This document shows positions 7,765-16,586 of a stretch of 64,000 nucleotides of DNA, one piece after another. Under the pieces are notes generated by a model. The model searched no databases. It worked only from the letters and a program-made list of their open reading frames with translations, and was not told where the DNA came from. How positions within the stretch are numbered: the first letter of the stretch is position 1; each line of letters starts with the position of its first letter. The translations under genes and the position numbers were made by a program. The stretch comes from Bacteroidota bacterium (GTDB taxonomy: Bacteria > Bacteroidota > Bacteroidia > Cytophagales > Cyclobacteriaceae), in the NCBI GenBank assembly GCA_016178785.1, contig JACOSO010000032.1, positions 62,001 to 126,000 of the forward strand. The letters run 5' to 3'.

Positions 7765-9468
7765 ATGAATACTTTGAAAAAAATCGCCCTGGTTGTTCTT
7801 CTTTTGATTGGATGGGGTTTCTCCTTTGCTCAAAGCACCAACGCCACCCTCAACGAGGATTATTACCATTGGATCACCCGGTATGAAATCAAATCGGGGA
7901 GAATTGCCCCTGAAATTTTTTCATCGGTGCGGCCATTTCAGCGAAAGGCAATCGTGGCTTTCATAGATTCAGTTGAGAAAAGAGGGCATGTATTTACTTC
8001 CCGGGCTGACAAATTCAACTACGAATATGTAAGTAATGATAACTGGGAGTGGAGCCGGGCTGAGTCAAATAAGAGCGCAAAGCCATTTTTGGGGATGTAT
8101 AAAAAGAAGTCTGATCTAGCGTTTGTGGATATGCCTGAATTTGATTTTCATGTGAGTCCGGTTCTGTATTTCGGATCAGGCAAAGACAGTCGACTGAAAG
8201 AATCGATGTACATCAACTCAAGAGGAGTGGAAATGCGCGGAATGATCGACAAGAAAATTGGCTTCTATACTTTCTTTACAGACAATCAGGCAATTCTTCC
8301 AGCGTTTGCTCATGATGCGTTGATTCTCAACAATACTTATGCAATACCGCACGAAGGTTTCTGGAAGACTTTTAAAACCAATGGCGTTGATTTTTTTCAG
8401 GTGCGCGGATACATCGATTTTAATGTGAGCAAAAATATATATGTGCAATTCGGTCATGATCGCACTTTCATCGGCAATGGTTTTCGATCCTTGATCTTCT
8501 CTGATTATTCTCCGCCTAATCTTTTTCTTCGGGCCAATGCGAAAATCTGGAAACTGAATTACTTATTTCAGCTCAATCGACTAACTGCGGGCGCAACAGG
8601 TTCGCTCAGTGGCTCTACGGCTAACAAAAACTATCCTGTGAAATTTATGGCATTTCATCACGCCAGCATCAACATCGGAAAGAAATTCAATTTGGGCATT
8701 TTTGAATCCGTGGTATTTACTCCGCAAGACACCATCAACAAGAATAACATTCAATTGAATTACCTTAATCCAATAATTTTTTACAGAGCTATTGAACAGC
8801 AGGGTGGAAGCCCGGATAACGTTTTGCTTGGAGGAGATTTTAAATGGAATGCGCTAAGGAAAATTTCTTTTTATGGGCAAATTGTGATTGATGAATTTGT
8901 GCTGAAAGAACTTAGATCAGGCAAGGGGTGGTGGGGAAATAAATTTGCGCTGCAAGGTGGATTAAAATATATCGATGCCTTCAACGTCCCTAACCTTGAC
9001 ATTCAACTTGAAGGAAATCTGGTGAAGCCTTATACCTATTCGCACGATACTCAGTACAGCAATTACAGCAACTTCAATCAACCTTTGGCTCATCCACTTG
9101 GCGCTAATTTGATGGAGGGAGTAGCTATTGTGCGCTATCAACCTTTGCCAAAACTGAATCTGGTAGCTAAAAGCTTTTACTCGAAGATTGGAAGAGACAC
9201 AACAGGCGTGAATTGGGGAAGCGATATTTTAAAAGATAACAGCTCACGCACAGGTGGTGATTACGGACACAAAGTGGGCGAAGGAGTGTCCAACACTATT
9301 TCATTTATGGATTTTACGGCCTCGTACATGATTCGGCATAATGTGTTTATTGATTTGAAAGCAACCATCCGTAGAAGTACGAGCCCTGCTGCTTTGTATA
9401 ACAACAATTCTACCATAACTTCAGTATCATTGCGGTGGAATATTCCTGCTCGCACTTACGACTTTTAA
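7765..9468 (+). CDS. Wzi/RemB-like outer-membrane protein
   Basis: This 567-residue protein has a signal peptide (hydrophobic stretch ending SFAQ at about residue 23). A long region of alternating aromatic, beta-strand-like segments follows and ends in a C-terminal strand (SVSLRWNIPARTYDF). It resembles the capsule-assembly Wzi family and its Flavobacterium relative RemB. Wzi is an outer-membrane beta-barrel lectin that anchors capsule. The frame is open from a TTG at 7750, but the ATG at 7765 gives a normal signal peptide. It is followed after three bases by an ABC exporter and later by gmhA, which fits a surface-polysaccharide function. The exact ligand is unknown. Confidence 0.75.
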   Translation: MNTLKKIALVVLLLIGWGFSFAQSTNATLNEDYYHWITRYEIKSGRIAPEIFSSVRPFQRKAIVAFIDSVEKRGHVFTSRADKFNYEYVSNDNWEWSRAESNKSAKPFLGMYKKKSDLAFVDMPEFDFHVSPVLYFGSGKDSRLKESMYINSRGVEMRGMIDKKIGFYTFFTDNQAILPAFAHDALILNNTYAIPHEGFWKTFKTNGVDFFQVRGYIDFNVSKNIYVQFGHDRTFIGNGFRSLIFSDYSPPNLFLRANAKIWKLNYLFQLNRLTAGATGSLSGSTANKNYPVKFMAFHHASINIGKKFNLGIFESVVFTPQDTINKNNIQLNYLNPIIFYRAIEQQGGSPDNVLLGGDFKWNALRKISFYGQIVIDEFVLKELRSGKGWWGNKFALQGGLKYIDAFNVPNLDIQLEGNLVKPYTYSHDTQYSNYSNFNQPLAHPLGANLMEGVAIVRYQPLPKLNLVAKSFYSKIGRDTTGVNWGSDILKDNSSRTGGDYGHKVGEGVSNTISFMDFTASYMIRHNVFIDLKATIRRSTSPAALYNNNSTITSVSLRWNIPARTYDF

Positions 9469-9471
9469 CTC

Positions 9472-11301
9472 ATGAAGGTTTTCTTTCGCATTCTCTCTTA
9501 CGCAGACTTCATTGTACGGAGACTCGTGTTCTTTTTTCTGTATTCCATTTTAGGGATCGTTTTCAGCGTCTTCAACATTGTGTTAGTAATGCCCATGCTC
9601 AAATTGCTTTTTAATCAGGGCAACAAACCTATTGAAGTGCCACCCCTTCCCACATTCGAGTTTTCTGTCGATTTTATTACCGGGCTTTTTAATCATTACA
9701 ACGCCACTGTGATCCGTGATTATGGGCCATTGAATGCATTGCTTTTTGTTTGTGCCCTTATTGTTTTAAGCATGACGTTGGCTAACATTTTTCGATTTCT
9801 TGAACGTGTAATGGCCACCAAAATAAGGGTCGATCTCGTGAAGAATATCAGGATGGATATCTTTAAAAAGGTATCGCTGTTGCATATCGGTTATTTCAAT
9901 AACGAACGCAAAGGCGACTTGATGTCACGCTTCACCAACGATGTGATGGAAGTCGAGAGCGCGATAATGAACAGTTTAAAGGCTGTGTTGAAAGAACCAA
10001 TCACAATTGTTGTATTCTTTTTTGTGCTTTTTACACTTTCGCAACAGCTTACATTGTTTACGCTTCTAGTTCTTCCGATAACTGGAGGCGTTTTGGCTGA
10101 AATCATCAAACGATTGAAACGGCAGGCGAAAGAGAGCCAAGAGTCGCTTGGCAGAATTGTAAATATTCTCGATGAGACTTTTGGAGGGATGCGGGTAGTA
10201 AAAGCTTTTAATGCACGCAAGTTTATTTTGGATAAGCTTGATGCGGAGAGTTCCTACTATAGAAAAGTGAATAAATCGATGTCGTACAAAAACGAATTGG
10301 CATCACCTGTATCAGAAATTTTAGGAACGATGATCATTGCCGGAATCATTTATTTTGGTGGCAACATGGTGCTTAGCGATGCATCCGGCCTCCCGCCAGA
10401 AGTCTTTCTGGGATTCATCGGTGTGTTTGCTCAGATTATTCAGCCTGCAAAAAATTTCTCTAACGGGATTACTTCTCTACAGAGAGGCACGGCTTCTGCC
10501 AAGCGGATTTTTGAATTGATCGATAGTCAGCCGGCCATTCAAAACAAACCCAATGCCGTTGAGCTTAAGGGTTTTGAAAAAAATATTGAATTCAAAAATG
10601 TTTCATTCGCCTATGAAACTGATTTTGTTTTAAGAAACATAAACCTAACGGTTGAAAAAGGAAAAACTATTGCATTGGTCGGCCCTTCGGGCGGTGGCAA
10701 ATCGACTCTTGCAGATTTGGTTCCACGCTTTTATGATCCTTCGGAGGGTGAAGTTTGCATTGATGGAAGATCATTGAAAGACTATGAGATAGAATCACTA
10801 CGCAGACAAATGGGAGTAGTTACACAAGAATCAATTTTGTTCAACGATACCATTTTCAACAACATCGCTTTCGGAAATCCAACTATAAGTGAAGGGGCTG
10901 TCATTCAGGCTGCGAAGATTGCCAATGCGCATGACTTCATCATGCAAACAGAAAATGGTTATCAGACTTTTATTGGAGAACGAGGTTCTAAACTTTCAGG
11001 TGGTCAGCGTCAACGGTTGAGCATTGCAAGAGCCGTTTTGAAAAACCCACTGATATTAATTTTGGACGAAGCCACCTCTGCTTTAGATTCTGAGTCTGAA
11101 AAGTTGGTGCAAGAGGCCCTATTCAATTTGATGAAGAATAGGACATCGCTGGTTATTGCACACAGACTCAGCACTATTCAGCACGCTGACGAGATTCTGG
11201 TGATTCAACAGGGGCAAATAGTGGAGCGGGGCACACATGAGAGCTTGAATAGCCGGAATGGTCTATATAAAAAATTGGTGGATATTCAGAAGACCGCCTA
11301 G
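9472..11301 (+). CDS. MsbA-type ABC exporter (permease-ATPase fusion)
   Basis: This 609-residue half-transporter has an N-terminal ABC transmembrane domain with six helices (about residues 15-335) fused to an ATPase domain. The ATPase motifs are Walker A GPSGGGKSTLAD, the signature LSGGQRQRLSIARA, Walker B LILILDEATSALD and the switch histidine in IAHRLST. The architecture is that of MsbA and related lipid-A/lipid exporters, which act as inner-membrane homodimers. The first helices are preceded by an extended loop between helices 1 and 2. It begins three bases after the Wzi-like gene and probably belongs to the same transcript. The substrate is inferred to be a lipid or lipid-linked glycan. 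Confidence 0.9.
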   Translation: MKVFFRILSYADFIVRRLVFFFLYSILGIVFSVFNIVLVMPMLKLLFNQGNKPIEVPPLPTFEFSVDFITGLFNHYNATVIRDYGPLNALLFVCALIVLSMTLANIFRFLERVMATKIRVDLVKNIRMDIFKKVSLLHIGYFNNERKGDLMSRFTNDVMEVESAIMNSLKAVLKEPITIVVFFFVLFTLSQQLTLFTLLVLPITGGVLAEIIKRLKRQAKESQESLGRIVNILDETFGGMRVVKAFNARKFILDKLDAESSYYRKVNKSMSYKNELASPVSEILGTMIIAGIIYFGGNMVLSDASGLPPEVFLGFIGVFAQIIQPAKNFSNGITSLQRGTASAKRIFELIDSQPAIQNKPNAVELKGFEKNIEFKNVSFAYETDFVLRNINLTVEKGKTIALVGPSGGGKSTLADLVPRFYDPSEGEVCIDGRSLKDYEIESLRRQMGVVTQESILFNDTIFNNIAFGNPTISEGAVIQAAKIANAHDFIMQTENGYQTFIGERGSKLSGGQRQRLSIARAVLKNPLILILDEATSALDSESEKLVQEALFNLMKNRTSLVIAHRLSTIQHADEILVIQQGQIVERGTHESLNSRNGLYKKLVDIQKTA

Positions 11302-11377
11302 CATGCAAGGTTTTGAAGAGAATTGCAATTTTGTATAACTTGGAAGGGTCTAAGTTTGCGACCTAAAATTTGATCAC

Positions 11378-11602
11378 ATGAACACCCGCAGAATCATTTT
11401 TCTATCCCTATTTGGAGTTTATCATCTATCCGTTTTATTGTTCACCATTTATATGGAATCTAAAAAGGATGATCTTAATTTTTTGTTTGAGATGTTTAAG
11501 GAAATTTCACTCTTCAAATATGGTGCGATGGTGGGGCTGGTTTTATTGGTAATTGAATTTATCTGGTCGCGCAACGATGCCAGGAAGGTCGTTAATCCCT
11601 AG
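11378..11602 (+). CDS. Small two-helix membrane protein
   Basis: This 74-residue protein has two predicted membrane helices (about residues 6-25 and 46-64) joined by a charged, Phe-rich loop. I recognise no family. It starts 76 bases after the ABC exporter and ends 15 bases before gmhA, so it is probably co-transcribed with gmhA. A -7-like box TAAGTTTG at 11351-11358 suggests its own promoter, but the best upstream TTG is only 17 bases away. Confidence 0.6.
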   Translation: MNTRRIIFLSLFGVYHLSVLLFTIYMESKKDDLNFLFEMFKEISLFKYGAMVGLVLLVIEFIWSRNDARKVVNP

Positions 11603-11617
11603 TAAGCTTAGGTAAAG

Positions 11618-12202
11618 ATGGAATTCAAGGAGATCATTAAGGCCGAATTTACACAGGCAGCTCAGGTACTTGATAAGTTTATGAGCAATGAACACAACAT
11701 TGCTTTGGTTGAACGGGCGGCAAAAATTATTGCGGAGTCCATCATTCAGGGGGGCAAAGTTATTTCTTGCGGAAATGGTGGGTCTCATTGTGACGCTATG
11801 CATTTTGCCGAAGAACTCACAGGCAAATACAGAGAAAATAGAAAGGCAATTCCCGCCATCTGCGTTTCTGATCCAAGCCATATTTCTTGTGTGGGCAATG
11901 ATTATGGTTACGAGTTTATTTTTTCTCGCTACATCGATGCGCTTGGCAACAAGGGCGATATACTTCTTGGCCTCAGCACAAGCGGCAACTCTATGAACAT
12001 TATTCGTGCTGCGGAGTCGGCCAAGGAAAAAGGAATGAAGGTGATTATCCTTTCCGGAAAAGATGGTGGCAAGCTTGCGCCTTTGGCCGATGTTGAACTA
12101 AGGGTATCGCATCACGGCTATGCCGACCGAATTCAAGAGGTGCACATTAAGATCATACACATCCTGATGCTTCTGATCGAGAAGCAGGTTGTAACCAATT
12201 AA
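11618..12202 (+). CDS. gmhA: D-sedoheptulose-7-phosphate isomerase
   Basis: This 194-residue SIS-domain protein is close to GmhA in length and motifs. It has [19 protein letters not shown] near residue 50, the phosphosugar-binding LSTSGNS loop and the C-terminal [12 protein letters not shown] helix with its catalytic His. It converts sedoheptulose 7-phosphate to D-glycero-D-manno-heptose 7-phosphate, the first step towards ADP-heptose for the LPS core or S-layer glycans. No other heptose gene is in the window. Its 3' end is separated by one base from that of the START-like gene on the other strand. Confidence 0.93.
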   Translation: MEFKEIIKAEFTQAAQVLDKFMSNEHNIALVERAAKIIAESIIQGGKVISCGNGGSHCDAMHFAEELTGKYRENRKAIPAICVSDPSHISCVGNDYGYEFIFSRYIDALGNKGDILLGLSTSGNSMNIIRAAESAKEKGMKVIILSGKDGGKLAPLADVELRVSHHGYADRIQEVHIKIIHILMLLIEKQVVTN

Positions 12203-12203
12203 G

Positions 12204-12806
12204 TTATTTTTTCTCTAGCTGTTTTTTCAATGCTTGAAAAGATTGCAATGGAGCATTGGCGCACACCCAATTCACTACCCATGCCGGGACATTGCCACCT
12301 GGATCGATCTGAATGGAGTATTTTATTTCGAGTTCGTTTTTATTCTTTTCAGTCACTGCCCATCGGGATCCGAGAGAAGGTATTCGAACAAAGTTTTCTT
12401 TTTCTGGTAAAAACCCCGATTCACTATTGGCCGAAATCAAGAGTTCGTGAACAGAACGCATGGCACGAAGGTGTATCGCAATATCCCGGTCGGCCACTGG
12501 CCATGGTGCTTCGATCTTGACATAGTAAATAAATTCGGAGTCAGCGATTTTTTTCAGCGCCTTAGATTCGGTGGTATTGTACTGCCAATGAACGTAATTA
12601 TCGAAGTCGAGGAGGAATGATTCCAATTTTTCGAGCGAACAATTCAGTGAACATTCAACTTTAATCGATTTGAATTCTGAAGTATCGGTACTGCAAGTGT
12701 AGACTTTTATTCCGCCTTGATCTTTGCGCAGTTTACAATCGGCTTGGGAGAATGCCACAGACCAACTGCTTGTGAAGAAGAATAGCTGAAGAAAAATTTT
12801 ATTCAA
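12204..12806 (-). CDS. START/SRPBCC-like secreted protein
   Basis: This 200-residue protein has an N-terminal signal peptide ending about SVAFSQA. The remaining 180 residues resemble a START/polyketide-cyclase-like lipid-binding fold. Telltale parts are FDNYVHWQYNTTESKAL, the WPVADRDIAIHL motif common in bacterial START proteins, and a C-terminal helix beginning VPAWVVNWVCANAP. START domains bind a hydrophobic ligand in a deep cavity; the ligand here is unknown. It lies nine bases downstream of the SDR gene on the same strand and is probably in the same operon, hinting at lipid metabolism. Confidence 0.7.
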   Translation of the reverse strand: MNKIFLQLFFFTSSWSVAFSQADCKLRKDQGGIKVYTCSTDTSEFKSIKVECSLNCSLEKLESFLLDFDNYVHWQYNTTESKALKKIADSEFIYYVKIEAPWPVADRDIAIHLRAMRSVHELLISANSESGFLPEKENFVRIPSLGSRWAVTEKNKNELEIKYSIQIDPGGNVPAWVVNWVCANAPLQSFQALKKQLEKK

Positions 12807-12814
12807 GCAACAAG

Positions 12815-13672
12815 TTATTTTCCGCGCGTTTTCTCAAGCATATCCCACATTTCGTTGGGCACCATTTCCAAGTGGCTGAACTCTCCGCCATTCTTCAACC
12901 ACTCACCACCATCTATTGTAACAACTTCTCCATTCATGTAGGCAGAGTAATCAGACAACAAATAAGCAGCAAGATTTGCTAACTCCTGATGTTCGCCCAC
13001 ACGCCCAAGCGGAACTCGCTTTGCGGGATCAAATTTTTTTACAAGTTCACCCGGCAATAATCGACTCCACGCACCTTCAGTCGGGAATGGACCTGGTGCA
13101 ATCGCATTACTTCGAATGTTATATTTCGCCCACTCTACTGCAAGTGATCGTGTAAGCGCAAGCACGCCCGCCTTACCGCAAGCGGAAGGCACGACATAGC
13201 CTGAACCGGTCCACGCATAAGTGGTGACAATGTTCAGAAAAATACCAGGTTGTTTTCTTTCAATCCAGTTTTTGCCGGCTGCCAGAGTGGTGTAATATGT
13301 TCCCCTTAAAACGATATCCACTACGATATCAAATGCGCGGTGTGAAAGTCTTTCGGTAGGGCTGATAAAATTCCCCGCGGCATTGTTGAGCACAGCATCA
13401 ACTTTTCCAAAACGATTTTCCGTTTCCTTGATCACATTGACGATCTCTTCATATTTGCGCACATCGCAAGCTACGGCAAGTACTTTACCTCCGGTTTGCT
13501 GTTCAAGCTCAGAAGCAGTTTTATCCAGTACTTCTTTTTTGCGACTGGTGATGACGAGGTTTGCACCAAGCTCCAATAAATATTTTCCGATGGAACGACC
13601 GAGCCCTGTGCCGCCTCCAGTGATGATAATGGTTTTGCCTTTGAACGTTCCAGATTTGAGCATGCCTTCCAT
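12815..13672 (-). CDS. 2,4-dienoyl-CoA-reductase-like SDR oxidoreductase
   Basis: This 285-residue SDR has the TGGGTGLG cofactor motif at about residues 19-26 and NNAAGNF in the middle. The active-site segment reads YVVPSACGKAG rather than the classical YxxxK. Ser in place of Tyr four residues before Lys, with a Tyr further upstream, is the pattern of mitochondrial-type 2,4-dienoyl-CoA reductase (DECR). That enzyme uses NADPH to reduce dienoyl-CoA intermediates in unsaturated fatty-acid oxidation. The PGP(F)PTEGAWSRL segment also fits DECR. Another start at M4 is possible. The START-like gene follows immediately. Confidence 0.82.
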   Translation of the reverse strand: MEGMLKSGTFKGKTIIITGGGTGLGRSIGKYLLELGANLVITSRKKEVLDKTASELEQQTGGKVLAVACDVRKYEEIVNVIKETENRFGKVDAVLNNAAGNFISPTERLSHRAFDIVVDIVLRGTYYTTLAAGKNWIERKQPGIFLNIVTTYAWTGSGYVVPSACGKAGVLALTRSLAVEWAKYNIRSNAIAPGPFPTEGAWSRLLPGELVKKFDPAKRVPLGRVGEHQELANLAAYLLSDYSAYMNGEVVTIDGGEWLKNGGEFSHLEMVPNEMWDMLEKTRGK

Positions 13673-13714
13673 AGGTTTAGTTTTTATTTATTAGAAAGAT
13701 AGCGGTAAGCTTTG

Positions 13715-13744
13715 TTGCCTTCCAATGAATTATGGATATTTTTG
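13715..13744 (+). promoter_or_regulatory. Bacteroidota-type promoter of OmpA lipoprotein gene
   Basis: TTG at 13715, a 19-base spacer and TATTTTTG at 13737-13744 match the Bacteroidota consensus exactly. The site is 28 bases before the chosen ATG at 13772. This argues that the longer open frame from 13712 is not the true start. Confidence 0.78.
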
Positions 13745-13771
13745 TTGCAACTATTTTTTAAACTCTTCAAT

Positions 13772-14722
13772 ATGAAAAAAGCCACTATTCTATTTGTCGC
13801 GTTGTCGTGCGTGCTTTCCTCCTGCATCGTCTCCAAGAAAAAATTTGATGACATGCTCGCGCAAAAAGTAAGAGCAGAAGGTGAGCTTGCTGATAAGTCA
13901 AAAAAACTAGAGGAGGCTAATAATTCGGTTTCGCAATTGAATGAATCACTCAAGAAGTTAAAACAGGATTCGATTGACATTTCAATGGACCTGCGGTCTT
14001 CAACTAAAAAATTAGCTGAGCTCAATAGCGAATACGAAAAACTTAACGCGAATTATAAATCGTCATTGAACAAGAGTGGTAAGCTGAATGAGGATATTGC
14101 TCAACAGCGTGATCAGCTCCTTGCCATTCAAGACAACCTTGAGAAAACAAGAAAGCAAAATGATTCACTCAGCAACAGTTTAGCTGAACGTGAGAAAAAA
14201 GTGAAAGAACTCGAACAAGTTCTTGCCAGGAAAGACAAAGCCGTTCAGGATTTGAAGACACGGATAAGCAATGCACTGCTCAATTTTAAGGAGAACGACT
14301 TGACCGTGAAAGTTAAAAACGGGAAAGTGTATGTGTCCTTGGCAGAGCAACTTTTATTTGGATCAGGAAGCATACTGGTTGATAAAAAAGGAGAGGGAGC
14401 GCTACAGCAATTGGCAAAAGCCATCAAAGATCAAAAGGACATTCGTGTAATGATTGAAGGACACACGGACAACGTACAGCTCTCAAAAAAATCACAATAC
14501 ATGGAAGACAATTGGGATTTAAGCGTGTTGCGCGCTACTTCGATTACAAAAATTTTAATTAAAGCAGGAATGTTACCCAGTCAGGTGACTGCCGCGGGAA
14601 AGGGAGAGTTTTCACCCGTTGCGTCAAATGATAATGCTGCTAACAAACAAAAGAACAGGAGAACAGAAATCATCGTTACGCCCAACTTAGATGAACTATT
14701 TAAAATATTGGACGCAAACTAA
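13772..14722 (+). CDS. OmpA-family lipoprotein with coiled-coil spacer
   Basis: This 316-residue protein has a lipoprotein signal (SCVLSSC, Cys at about residue 18). A long coiled coil rich in K, E, L and S follows (about residues 25-165), then a C-terminal OmpA peptidoglycan-binding domain (about residues 185-310). The OmpA motifs are IEGHTDNVQ, NWDLSVLRATSI and NRRTEIIV. It probably spans the periplasm, linking the outer membrane to the cell wall. The frame is open from 13712, but that start would place a non-lipoprotein leader over the promoter, so the ATG at 13772 is chosen. A small membrane-protein gene follows after 12 bases. Confidence 0.9.
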   Translation: MKKATILFVALSCVLSSCIVSKKKFDDMLAQKVRAEGELADKSKKLEEANNSVSQLNESLKKLKQDSIDISMDLRSSTKKLAELNSEYEKLNANYKSSLNKSGKLNEDIAQQRDQLLAIQDNLEKTRKQNDSLSNSLAEREKKVKELEQVLARKDKAVQDLKTRISNALLNFKENDLTVKVKNGKVYVSLAEQLLFGSGSILVDKKGEGALQQLAKAIKDQKDIRVMIEGHTDNVQLSKKSQYMEDNWDLSVLRATSITKILIKAGMLPSQVTAAGKGEFSPVASNDNAANKQKNRRTEIIVTPNLDELFKILDAN

Positions 14723-14734
14723 ACATCAAATCCT

Positions 14735-14899
14735 ATGAGCAGAATTATTTATTTAGCCGTTTTAGTCCTTGATGTCATCGTAGTTCTCGACATCCTTAAG
14801 AGTAACAAAGATATGGAGAAGAAAATCTTGTGGATCATCGCTGTTATCTTTCTTCCGTTGCTTGGCCCCGTGTTGTATTACCTTATCGGGAGGAAGTAA
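14735..14899 (+). CDS. PLDc_N-type small membrane protein
   Basis: This 54-residue protein starts at the ATG at 14735 (MSRIIYLAVLVLDVI) and ends FLPLLGPVLYYLIGRK. It has two hydrophobic helices separated by a charged stretch (LKSNKDMEKK). The WIIAVIFLPLLGPVLYYLIG segment is typical of the phospholipase D N-terminal (PLDc_N) two-helix module found alone in many bacteria, and function is unknown. It lies 12 bases after the OmpA lipoprotein gene. Its last 17 bases overlap the 3' end of tilS on the opposite strand. Confidence 0.8.
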   Translation: MSRIIYLAVLVLDVIVVLDILKSNKDMEKKILWIIAVIFLPLLGPVLYYLIGRK

Positions 14900-16205
14900 G
14901 CTCAAACTGCAATATTCTTTTAGATGCACTGGTGATTTTAAAGTTGTCATCGATCCGATGGCCAACTACCCATACAATTTGATTTCCAGATTCTAAAACG
15001 GTAATGGTCTCTTTATCGGCAGCAGAAATTTTCTGATCGATAAAGAAGTCACTCAGTTTTTTTTTATGGGCCATTCCGAGTGGATGAAAATAATCGCCCG
15101 CTTTCCATTGACGCCATTTTAATGGAAACAGCAGTTTGCTTGCATCGAGGAATGCCATGCATGAATTTTTCGGAAATTCAGTATTTTCTGTTTCCGAAAT
15201 GTTCAAAACAAATTTTCCAAAATAAACTTCAGTCGGCACTTTCTCTATCAATGCTTCGGTCATTCCTAGTGCGAGCTTTGAAATAATCAGAAGTTCGCGG
15301 TCAACGACTAATTCAAATTCGTGTGAAAAGAATTTTTTTCCTGATTGGCCATGCAATGATTTGATGATTTGTTTGCATTGATCTAAGTTAAAGCCAAAAT
15401 GTTTAATCAGATTCCACAGCAGGCCTTCTGGGTTTTGAAAACCTTCAAATCCTTTTTTATTAAAATGAACCTGTTCATTTTTTCTAGTTTCAAATTCATC
15501 TCGCCAATGCCTGATGCCTACTGCCGTTAGCTCATTTGCCCCCGATATTTTTTCGATAGAATCTTGAAAAGAATTTTCCAGAGATGGATTTAATTCTTTC
15601 AATAGAGGAATGATGTTGTGCCTGATGAAATTGCGTTGGTAATGATCGGTTGCATTGCTGCTGTCTTCTCGCCAATTGATTTTATTTTCTTTGGCAAGCA
15701 TTTCAATTTGTTGCCGAGTAGCAAACAACATCGGGCGGATGATTTTTTTATTTTTTGGTGTGATGCCATCAAAACCCCCTAAGCCTGATCCGCGAGCAAA
15801 ATTCAACAGGGCAGTTTCGATCGAGTCATTCACGTGATGGGCGGTTGCCACGAAGTCAAAATGATGTTTTTCAATTAATTCATTGAACCAATAGTAACGA
15901 AGATCTCGGGCAGCCATCTGCGTTGACAAAGAAGTCTCTTCAGCGTACAGCTTGGTTTCAAATCGCCTGGTGAAAAATGGAATGGAAAATTGTTGACAAT
16001 ATTCTTTTACAAATTCTTCATCCGCATTTGACTCTTCTCCCCGCAATTGAAAATTGGCATGAGCCACGCTGATATTAAACCCTGATTCGCGAAACAAGAA
16101 CAGCATTACCATCGAATCGACCCCTCCACTGATGGCCAAAAGAATTTTGTCTTTGACAGTGCAAAGTTTTTTTTCTCTCACGTAGCGTACAAATTCTGCT
16201 TTCAT
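14883..16205 (-). CDS. tilS: tRNA(Ile)-lysidine synthase
   Basis: This 440-residue PP-loop ATPase has the motif LLAISGGVDSMVMLF at about residues 22-36, followed by HANFQLRGEESNADE. The pattern RDLRYYWFNELI and HHVNDSIETALLNFARGSGLGG is diagnostic of TilS. The C-terminal domains include LKWRQWKAGDYFHPLGM. The enzyme converts C34 of the CAU-anticodon tRNA-Ile to lysidine so that it reads AUA; it is essential in most bacteria. Its 3' end overlaps the small PLDc_N-like gene in convergent orientation. It lies 15 bases downstream of the PIN toxin gene. Confidence 0.96.
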   Translation of the reverse strand: MKAEFVRYVREKKLCTVKDKILLAISGGVDSMVMLFLFRESGFNISVAHANFQLRGEESNADEEFVKEYCQQFSIPFFTRRFETKLYAEETSLSTQMAARDLRYYWFNELIEKHHFDFVATAHHVNDSIETALLNFARGSGLGGFDGITPKNKKIIRPMLFATRQQIEMLAKENKINWREDSSNATDHYQRNFIRHNIIPLLKELNPSLENSFQDSIEKISGANELTAVGIRHWRDEFETRKNEQVHFNKKGFEGFQNPEGLLWNLIKHFGFNLDQCKQIIKSLHGQSGKKFFSHEFELVVDRELLIISKLALGMTEALIEKVPTEVYFGKFVLNISETENTEFPKNSCMAFLDASKLLFPLKWRQWKAGDYFHPLGMAHKKKLSDFFIDQKISAADKETITVLESGNQIVWVVGHRIDDNFKITSASKRILQFELTSSR

Positions 16206-16220
16206 TAGAAACAGAAATTA

Positions 16221-16586
16221 TCAGAAGAGCACAATATTCAACTCAGGAACTTTGCTAAACCCCTTGTCGGCAGTAAAAAGAGGCAATTTTTTCGCAATAG
16301 AAGATGCAGCGATGATCGCATCTGGCAATTTTATTTTATTCTTTTTTCTTATCGTAATGGTATGTTGCTTTACCTCTCCATCCAAATCAATTATAAAGCA
16401 ATTGGAAATAAAGTTTCTCATCAATTTTTCATCTTGAGTGACCGTAAAGGGGATGCTTAATAATTCGATTTCGGTTATGACCGAGATGAATAAAGTATGG
16501 CCTTCCAATAATTCTCTAACTAGTTGATTTCCGCCAATACCCAGAATGATCAGATTAGTGTCAACAAGAATGTTATTGCCATTCAT
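16221..16586 (-). CDS. PIN-domain ribonuclease toxin (VapC-like)
   Basis: This 121-residue PIN-domain protein has the expected acidic active site: D9 (ILVDTN), E39 (ITEIELLS), D89 (KLPDAIIAA) and D107 (FTADKGF). VapC-type toxins cleave tRNA or rRNA with Mg2+. Its start overlaps the 3' end of the small upstream gene by 14 bases, a typical antitoxin-toxin arrangement. The pair lies between tilS and an FMN reductase gene, inside otherwise ordinary DNA. Confidence 0.88.
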   Translation of the reverse strand: MNGNNILVDTNLIILGIGGNQLVRELLEGHTLFISVITEIELLSIPFTVTQDEKLMRNFISNCFIIDLDGEVKQHTITIRKKNKIKLPDAIIAASSIAKKLPLFTADKGFSKVPELNIVLF

